Source: an uncultured Bacilli bacterium (GTDB lineage: Bacteria > Bacillota_I > Bacilli_A > RF39 > UBA660). From it: a stretch of DNA of 11,539 nucleotides. The DNA lies in assembly GCA_947623845.1 (NCBI GenBank), contig CANQHM010000037.1, forward strand, positions 1 through 11,539. The letters are read 5' to 3'. Below the pieces are notes generated by a model, which did no database searches, was not told the origin of the DNA, and was given only the letters and a program-made list of their open reading frames with translations. The translations under genes and the position numbers were made by a program. Positions 6,364 through 11,539 of this stretch are shown in pieces. How positions within the stretch are numbered: the stretch's first letter is position 1; the number at the start of each line of letters is the position of its first letter.

Positions 6364-7800
6364 TTAAACCTCCAAATTTCTTTTTAAGGTATTACCTAAA
6401 GTATTACCAAATACTATATTACTATAAAATAGATATTCTTTTTGATCTTTATACTTATTGAAAATTGATATTAGTTCATGATCTTTAGTTAAGTTATAAT
6501 ATGTTTTAATAAATAATAATTTTTTAATAGTATTATTATCAACGGGATTTTTAAATACTTCATCACAGAAGAAGATGGCTTCAATCATAAGGAAGTCAAA
6601 ATCACTTTCTTCTAGTTGGATTTTTTGATCTGCTTCATGTTCACGTTCAATACCTCCGTCTCTAAATAGTTCTAAACGTCCGTCATCTAAAGCATATAAT
6701 AAACGATTTTTCGTTAGAACTAAATCGGGAGTGGAATTAGTTTTTAAGTAATTATCTAACTCATATAGATAAGCGGTAAAGAAGATTTCTTCAATAGTAG
6801 GATTTAAATATGAGGAATAAGTTCGACTGTTTTTAGTAATTATTGGTTCGTCATCATCGTCTTCGTCTACTTCATTAGAGTTAGATTCTTCTTCATAATC
6901 AGCCATTTCTTCCGTACCGGCAATAAAAATTTCCGCATCTTCTTCACTAATTATTTCCGGTTCAATATCATCAATTTCATCTTCTTCATCCTCAGGGTCT
7001 TTAAAACTAATATAACTAATAAGCGAAGATAATTTATGTTCTGCTAAAGAGTTAGACCCAAAAATAGCATATTGATATAAAGATTTTAATTGGGGCGTAA
7101 TATCAAAAAGGATACTTCCTTCTTTATCTACTTCCGGGGATACGTAATAATCGCATTCTTTCCAATTTTCATAATTAATTGGTAACTCGTCGTATTCTAA
7201 AGGTGGTTCTAAAGTAAGGGCGATATATCTAAAAGCATCTAGTTTTTCTTCTCGGGTATTTTCTAAATCAAGTAAGAAAATTTCGCGCATAAATAGGTAT
7301 TTAGGTAAAATATCTAGTTTATGTAAATAAGCGGTTTCGATAACTCTTTCAATATTTAAGTATTTTGATAAAATATTTTTAATCGTTTTAACATTTAAAA
7401 CTTTAAATACTTCATCACTAAAAGTAGCATCATAAAATCTTTGAATACCTTTAGTATGTCCTTCAATATTTGTAATAGCAATAATTAAATCTTCATAAGA
7501 AACATTCTTTTTAAGTTTTAAAGCATTACTATTATGAATTTCAAATAGAGTAGGATATTTATTTAAAATATTAGTTATAACATGGAGGAAAGGTTCTTTA
7601 ACAAATTCTGGTTCTTCTTTCCAAGCATCTTCTAAATAATATATTTTATCAAAACTCGGATCCCGATAATTTTTAATTACTTCTTCTAAAATAGTATTAT
7701 ATAATTCTTGTAAAGTAGAATATTTAATTATTTTTCGATTTTCATAAGCATAATTAATACTAAATAAAAGTATAGTTAAGTATTCATATGGTATAGACAT
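6364..7800 (-). CDS. Hypothetical cytosolic protein with acidic central linker
   Basis: I do not recognise this 478-residue protein. No signal peptide or membrane segment is visible. Residues 1 to about 265 look mostly alpha-helical, as do about 330-478. Between them lies a strongly acidic, probably disordered linker (about 268-319), rich in Asp/Glu and including DEDDDDEP. There is no evident nucleotide-binding or catalytic motif. The start follows a weak GAAAGGGCGG site and lies downstream of a plausible minus-strand promoter at 7829-7837. It is the first gene of a two-gene operon with the DUF488 protein, which may point to joint function, but nothing in the sequence says what that is. Codon use matches the neighbours and no frameshift is seen. 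Confidence 0.75.
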   Translation of the reverse strand: MSIPYEYLTILLFSINYAYENRKIIKYSTLQELYNTILEEVIKNYRDPSFDKIYYLEDAWKEEPEFVKEPFLHVITNILNKYPTLFEIHNSNALKLKKNVSYEDLIIAITNIEGHTKGIQRFYDATFSDEVFKVLNVKTIKNILSKYLNIERVIETAYLHKLDILPKYLFMREIFLLDLENTREEKLDAFRYIALTLEPPLEYDELPINYENWKECDYYVSPEVDKEGSILFDITPQLKSLYQYAIFGSNSLAEHKLSSLISYISFKDPEDEEDEIDDIEPEIISEEDAEIFIAGTEEMADYEEESNSNEVDEDDDDEPIITKNSRTYSSYLNPTIEEIFFTAYLYELDNYLKTNSTPDLVLTKNRLLYALDDGRLELFRDGGIEREHEADQKIQLEESDFDFLMIEAIFFCDEVFKNPVDNNTIKKLLFIKTYYNLTKDHELISIFNKYKDQKEYLFYSNIVFGNTLGNTLKRNLEV

Positions 7801-7828
7801 AATAAAAACCGCCCTTTCATAAGTTAAT

Positions 7829-7837
7829 ATTATAACA
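7829..7837 (-). promoter_or_regulatory. Extended -10 promoter for the minus-strand operon
   Basis: Read on the minus strand this is TGTTATAAT, a perfect -10 with the TGn extension. It lies 28 bases before the ATG of the 478-residue protein. The -35 at a 16-bp spacing would be TTTAAT, which is weak but tolerable with an extended -10. The 162-base divergent intergenic region holds this promoter, the plus-strand promoter at 7905 and otherwise only A+T-rich sequence. Confidence 0.6.
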
Positions 7838-7904
7838 TTAAATTTTAAAAATTAAATAAAAAGATATTACTTTACTATAAATTTTAAATATTTAAGATTA
7901 TTTC

Positions 7905-7932
7905 TTGACAAATTATTACATAAAATTATATT
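7905..7932 (+). promoter_or_regulatory. Promoter of the SHOCT/lipoprotein operon
   Basis: Consensus TTGACA (7905-7910) is followed after 16 bp by TATATT (7927-7932). The -35 lies in TTTCTTGAC, the same context as the G-tract promoter at 2016. The leader is about 24 bases and contains AAAAGGAG (7945-7952), 10 bases before the ATG at 7963. Confidence 0.8.
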
Positions 7933-7962
7933 ATAAAAGTGTAGAAAAGGAGTAGTGTTTGT

Positions 7963-8358
7963 ATGGATAAGAGAAAAGCGATTAATCGTAATTTTGGAGT
8001 ATGTTTAGCAGTAAGTATTGCCCTTACAATTTTTGGGTTAATATTTATGATGATGGCTGGAGACCAAAGAAGTATTTATGGAATAGTTAATTATGTTGAT
8101 AATACTCTAAAACTTACGGGTGAAATCTTATTAGGAATCGGTATATTTGCGATTGCAGGATCAATTCTTTATCGGTATGTAGCTATAAGCAAGTTAGAAG
8201 GACGTCCTTTATTTCAAGCTAGTGAAGCTGCAGCACCTGTTAAAGAAGAATCTAATCCAGCTGAAGAATTACGTAAATTAAAAGCATTATACGAAGAAAA
8301 AGCAATTACTAAAGAAGAATATGATGAACAAAGAAAAAAAGTATTAGAAAGGATGTAA
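7963..8358 (+). CDS. Two-TM membrane protein with C-terminal SHOCT domain
   Basis: The product has 131 residues. Two hydrophobic segments (about 11-32 and 50-71) place it in the cytoplasmic membrane. A short linker then leads to a SHOCT domain at about 101-130 (ELRKLKALYEEKAITKEEYD). SHOCT is a short two-helix domain found at protein termini and thought to mediate oligomerisation. Its pattern, 'L..L..L.e.g.It.eEy...k..ll', is clear here. The next gene starts 4 bases after this stop and opens with a second SHOCT domain, suggesting the two products associate. It is first in a three-gene operon. Confidence 0.85.
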   Translation: MDKRKAINRNFGVCLAVSIALTIFGLIFMMMAGDQRSIYGIVNYVDNTLKLTGEILLGIGIFAIAGSILYRYVAISKLEGRPLFQASEAAAPVKEESNPAEELRKLKALYEEKAITKEEYDEQRKKVLERM

Positions 8359-8362
8359 GGCT

Positions 8363-10084
8363 ATGGAAAAAGAACTTGAAAAGTTGAAAATGTTACTTGA
8401 TGAAGAGCTAATTACCAAAAAAGAGTATGATACTAAGAAAAAAGAAATAGAAAAAAAGTATGAAGAAGAAGAAAAAAAGACAGAAGAGGAAGTAAAAAAA
8501 GAAGAAACTAAAGAAGAAACTAAAAAAGAAGTAGTTGAAGAAAAACCTCAAGAAGAAAAGAAAGAAACAGCTAAAGAAGAGGTTAAAGAAGAAAAAGTAG
8601 AACTTAAAGAAGAAGTAAAACCAGAAGTTAAACCAGCAGCAGAAGTAAAGAAAGTTTCTAAAGAAAGCAATACTAATAAACAAAGTAAAGCACCAATGAT
8701 TATTGCTATTGTAGTAGTATGTGCCATATTATTAGTAGGTGGCGGATTTCTAGTAGCTAATATACTAGGTGGTAATAATAAACCTATTGCAGAAGTATGG
8801 GGTGAAACTTACTACGTTTATTTAAAAGATATTGTTGCTAATAATAAGCAAGAAGATGCCGGATTACCAGAAGATATTAAAAATGGGAAATTAGGATTCT
8901 ATGATGTTAAAGAATTAGATGATCCTGTTATGGTTATATCTTATGAAGAAGATGATGAAACATATTCAAATGTCTATTATATAGAAGATGGTAAAGTAAA
9001 TGCTAAAGTTTATGAAGACCCTACGGAAGTAGAATTCTTATATAATATTGAAAATGACGAATATGATTATTATACCCATACGAGTGATAGTGAAAGTGAT
9101 ACTTATCAAAAAGTAAGTGATGGTATCGAAAATAATAATGATGATAATTATACCTTTACCGAAGAAGATAAAACAGTGGTAACGGATAATGATGGCAATG
9201 AAGTAGAAGTATCTAAATATGAAGAAACTTTTGCCGAAGTAGAAGTTAAAGATAATACTGTTGATTACAATTATGAATTAAATGAAAAAGAATTAAAAAA
9301 TAATATTAATGATAGTATTAGTGATTATAAAGAACAAGATGATTTAGTAAATAAAAATGTCGAAAAGCAAGTAGATGACCATATTAAAGAAATTGAAGAT
9401 AGAAAAGAAGAAATGAAAGAAATTGAAGAAAATAGCTTTAAACATGGTTTAACTAATATGGATGATGCTTTAAAATATGAAATTTCATATTATGGTGGTG
9501 GTTTATTAACTAGTTTATTTGAAAATGGTGCTACTACTATAACAGCGCAAGATTTACCTGATAGTGAGCTTGCAGAAAATATTTATCAATATATGTATAA
9601 TGAGCGTGATGATGTATATGATCTTGATAAAGTATATACTGAAGATGAAATTAAAGAGATGTTAAAAGATTTATATGGTAAGAATTATACTTATGATCAT
9701 AAATTCACCGAATTGGGAGCATGTTCTTCTCTTGGTTGGGATAGCAGTAAAAATGGTTATGTTCAACAAGGTGGATGTGGTGGTTTAAGTTTCGAATCCG
9801 ATCCATACTATCATAGTAAAATCTTAGAAAAAACCGATAATACCATAACAATTGCAACAATGTATGTCGTACCAACCGCCGATAAAAAAGATATGACGAT
9901 TGCGAAAGCACCATATAAAATATATACTGATGGTACAAAGAAGAAAGAAATTACGTCATTAAATACAAAACCTAGTGAGGGAGAACTTGATGATATTGTT
10001 GAAAAAAGTGGTATAAAATATAAAGTTACATTTGATATTGATAATGGATTCTACCATTTCAAAGAAGTTAGTATAGTTAATTAA
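8363..10084 (+). CDS. SHOCT-domain single-pass membrane protein with large extracytoplasmic region
   Basis: The 573-residue product starts with a SHOCT domain (about 3-32, KLKMLLDEELITKKEYDTKK). A long Lys/Glu/Thr-rich low-complexity stretch (about 33-108) and one membrane segment (about 111-135) follow. The remaining ~435 residues are Asp/Glu/Tyr-rich and presumably extracytoplasmic, giving an N-in, C-out protein. The outer part has a predicted helical, highly charged stretch (about 306-357) and just two cysteines (C454 in GACSS, C472 in GGCGG) that could form a disulfide. No known enzymatic motif is visible. AAAGGA (8348-8353) lies 9 bases before the ATG, within the previous gene. The lipoprotein gene follows after 22 bases. 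A role in envelope sensing or assembly is inference only. Confidence 0.8.
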   Translation: MEKELEKLKMLLDEELITKKEYDTKKKEIEKKYEEEEKKTEEEVKKEETKEETKKEVVEEKPQEEKKETAKEEVKEEKVELKEEVKPEVKPAAEVKKVSKESNTNKQSKAPMIIAIVVVCAILLVGGGFLVANILGGNNKPIAEVWGETYYVYLKDIVANNKQEDAGLPEDIKNGKLGFYDVKELDDPVMVISYEEDDETYSNVYYIEDGKVNAKVYEDPTEVEFLYNIENDEYDYYTHTSDSESDTYQKVSDGIENNNDDNYTFTEEDKTVVTDNDGNEVEVSKYEETFAEVEVKDNTVDYNYELNEKELKNNINDSISDYKEQDDLVNKNVEKQVDDHIKEIEDRKEEMKEIEENSFKHGLTNMDDALKYEISYYGGGLLTSLFENGATTITAQDLPDSELAENIYQYMYNERDDVYDLDKVYTEDEIKEMLKDLYGKNYTYDHKFTELGACSSLGWDSSKNGYVQQGGCGGLSFESDPYYHSKILEKTDNTITIATMYVVPTADKKDMTIAKAPYKIYTDGTKKKEITSLNTKPSEGELDDIVEKSGIKYKVTFDIDNGFYHFKEVSIVN

Positions 10085-10106
10085 TTTAAGAGAGGAAGTA
10101 AAATTC

Positions 10107-11381
10107 GTGAAAAAAGTAAAAACAATATTAATGAGTAGTGCTTTACTATTTATGGTAACAGGTTGTGGGTATAATACTTATTTAGAACAAAATAAAAATC
10201 CTAATCCTGAAAAAGTTGAAGAAGAAAAAGAAGAAGAACCAACTAAAGAAACCACTAATAATAAAACAGGTAGTTATGTTATAAGTGTAGAAACGGGATT
10301 TGATAATGGTACGCATGAAGCTGTAATATACTATAATGATGATAATAAGTACTATGTTATTGATGAAAGTGGTAAAACTAAATATAAATTTACTAAAGAG
10401 GGAGATAATTTTGTTTATCGTAATGGCTATTTAGTAGAATCTTCAGGAGATAATACTTGGGTAAAAGATTTACGTACTAATAAAAAAATATTTGAAGGCG
10501 ATAAATATAAAAAATATGTTGATGTTACAGAAGATGGCCATGTACTAGTTAATATCTTAAAAGAAGAATTATCAGGAAATTCCTATTATTCTCAAATATT
10601 AGATAAAGATGGAAAAGTAGTATGGGAAAATGAGAATAAACGAGCTTCTGTGGAATACTTTAAAGTTATAACTAAGAATTTAGTTATCTTCTCTCCATAT
10701 TCTTATGATAATTATCGAGCTATTAATGCCAAAACGGGAACGGAAACAGATTTAAAACTAGATGGTGTTAAATCATATTTAGATATATCTATTACCGGTA
10801 ATAATGTGTTATTTGGTATAAGTGCAAATAATGATGATTATGAAATAATTAATGCTGATACCGCCGCTGTAACATTTACGGATACTAGTCATGTAAATCA
10901 AATATTTAATGATAAATATGTTTTTGCTAGACCATTATGGGGAACTGTAGGAATATATGATTATAATGGGGAATTAGTAAAAGATCTAACAGAAGGTGAT
11001 GTCCAACATATAACATATAAAGATGGTAAATATTATGTTATAAGTAATACTAATTTCTTCTATGTAATGGATGAGTCATTTAACTATGTTAAAGAACCTA
11101 AAAAAATTGAAGAAGTAGATGGTATTAAGAATTGGGAATTTAAACCTTATGGTATAGTAATACCTAATGATGATTTATATAAAACTACTTATATTCCATA
11201 CGATAGCTTTAACCCAGAAAAAAGTATTAGTAGTCAATTAAAAACTTTAGATGGTCAAATAAAATATTATAATGATAAAGTTGGTTTAATGCTTACTAAT
11301 AAAACAGATGGTAATGTTTCTGGTGGAGCTTATAAATTAATTAATATAACTAATCTTAAAGAAATTAAAATTAGTAAATAG
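10107..11381 (+). CDS. Lipoprotein, possibly beta-propeller-like
   Basis: The start is a GTG at 10107, with AGAGGAAG (10091-10098) 8 bases upstream; no competing ATG gives a signal peptide. The 424-residue product begins MKKVKTILMSSALLF and has a lipobox VTGC, so C20 would be lipidated after signal peptidase II cleavage and the protein anchored to the outer face of the membrane. An acidic linker (about 30-52) leads to a domain of short recurring strand units (for example KYYVIDESGKTKYKF, SQILDKDGKVVWEN, VGIYDYNGELVKDL, FFYVMDES). Their spacing resembles beta-propeller or PQQ-like blades; this is judged by eye. It is the last gene of the SHOCT operon and ends at a strong terminator. The ligand or partner is unknown. 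Confidence 0.85.
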   Translation: MKKVKTILMSSALLFMVTGCGYNTYLEQNKNPNPEKVEEEKEEEPTKETTNNKTGSYVISVETGFDNGTHEAVIYYNDDNKYYVIDESGKTKYKFTKEGDNFVYRNGYLVESSGDNTWVKDLRTNKKIFEGDKYKKYVDVTEDGHVLVNILKEELSGNSYYSQILDKDGKVVWENENKRASVEYFKVITKNLVIFSPYSYDNYRAINAKTGTETDLKLDGVKSYLDISITGNNVLFGISANNDDYEIINADTAAVTFTDTSHVNQIFNDKYVFARPLWGTVGIYDYNGELVKDLTEGDVQHITYKDGKYYVISNTNFFYVMDESFNYVKEPKKIEEVDGIKNWEFKPYGIVIPNDDLYKTTYIPYDSFNPEKSISSQLKTLDGQIKYYNDKVGLMLTNKTDGNVSGGAYKLINITNLKEIKISK

Positions 11382-11409
11382 AGTCATATTAGAGTATGGC
11401 TCTTTTTTT
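11380..11409 (+). terminator. Intrinsic terminator of the SHOCT/lipoprotein operon
   Basis: AGAGTCATA (11380-11388) pairs with TATGGCTCT (11395-11403) with one wobble and a 6-base loop, followed by a run of seven T (11403-11409). It overlaps the last two bases of the lipoprotein stop codon. Confidence 0.9.
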
Positions 11410-11418
11410 AATTTTTTC

Positions 11419-11447
11419 TTGCTATTTTAACTTCTTTATATTATAAT
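11419..11447 (+). promoter_or_regulatory. Promoter of the tRNA gene
   Basis: TTGCTA (11419-11424) and a perfect TATAAT (11442-11447) are separated by an ideal 17 bp. The -10 ends 29 bases before the tRNA, and a terminator lies just upstream, so the tRNA is an independent unit. Confidence 0.8.
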
Positions 11448-11476
11448 TAGTTTGTGCTTTTAAAAAAAGTGTTTTT

Positions 11477-11539
11477 GTCCTCGTAGCTCAGCTGGATAGA
11501 GCATACGCCTTCTAAGCGTACGGTCAAGCGTTCGAATCG
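11477..11539 (+). tRNA. tRNA-Arg (anticodon UCU), 3' end cut by the window
   Basis: The 5' acceptor strand is GTCCTCG (11477-11483). The D arm is GCTC...GAGC (11486-11502) with GG in the loop. The anticodon stem TACGC/GCGTA flanks the loop CTTCTAA, with anticodon TCT at 11511-11513. The T arm opens with AAGCG and TTCGAAT. The remaining ~14 bases lie outside the window. It reads AGA, by far the commonest arginine codon in these genes. Confidence 0.95.

Noticed and set aside
7840..7888. Two copies of AAATTTTAAA (7840-7849 and 7879-7888) in the divergent intergenic region, as possible operators
   Set aside because: The region is almost pure A+T, so such matches are expected by chance, and no regulator gene is adjacent.
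8408..8683. Minus-strand open frame very rich in Phe
   Set aside because: It is the complement of the Lys/Glu-rich linker codons of the SHOCT protein, with no ribosome site and an implausible composition.
1..11539. Mycoplasma-type code (TGA read as Trp)
   Set aside because: Conserved tryptophans are TGG throughout, no gene needs TGA read-through, and TGA ends the partial gene at 68-70.
1..11539. CRISPR array, insertion sequence, integrase or reverse transcriptase
   Set aside because: No regularly spaced repeats, transposase motifs, terminal inverted repeats or reverse-transcriptase motifs were seen; any DGR partner would have to be outside this window.

Overview
The window looks like chromosomal DNA of a low-GC Bacillota, most likely a gut Bacilli lineage near the RF39/Erysipelotrichia-type relatives of Mollicutes. 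This is inferred from the strong A+T bias, AGA as the dominant arginine codon, Lys/Glu-rich low-complexity linkers, Shine-Dalgarno sites of AGGAG type and a tRNA-Arg(UCU). Tryptophan is encoded by TGG and one gene ends in TGA, so the standard bacterial code fits better than the Mycoplasma code. The exact taxon cannot be fixed from the sequence alone.

Layout. (1) Positions 2-1969 hold the tail of an unidentified upstream gene, then rpsB (ribosomal protein S2, with an unusual Lys/Glu linker and a C-terminal Rho_N/SAP-like domain) and tsf (EF-Ts), closed by an intrinsic terminator. (2) Positions 2007-3914 form a self-contained single-gene unit. Its promoter has a run of ten G separating TTGAC from TATAAT, followed by a 9-bp 5'-leader hairpin, a 602-residue membrane-anchored surface protein with an FGE/C-type-lectin-like C-terminal domain, and a terminator. 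(3) Positions 3931-5840 hold a redox-dead thioredoxin-like membrane protein, a membrane protein that may be RsiV/PdaC-like, and frr (ribosome recycling factor). pyrH, usually between tsf and frr, is absent. (4) Positions 5871-7800 hold a bidirectional terminator and a two-gene minus-strand operon: an acidic protein of unknown function followed by a DUF488 protein. (5) Positions 7905-11409 hold a divergent three-gene envelope operon: two SHOCT-domain membrane proteins and a lipoprotein. (6) Positions 11419-11539 hold a tRNA promoter and the first 63 bases of tRNA-Arg(UCU).

The most interesting element is the promoter at 2016-2036. The other two well-formed promoters here have 16-17 bp spacers, and one of them shares the same TTTCTTGAC -35 context. 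Here the spacer is 9 bp and almost entirely G. This looks like a slipped-strand, phase-variable promoter, caught in a short and probably weak or off state, driving a surface protein whose lectin-like C-terminus is compositionally distinct from the rest of the gene.
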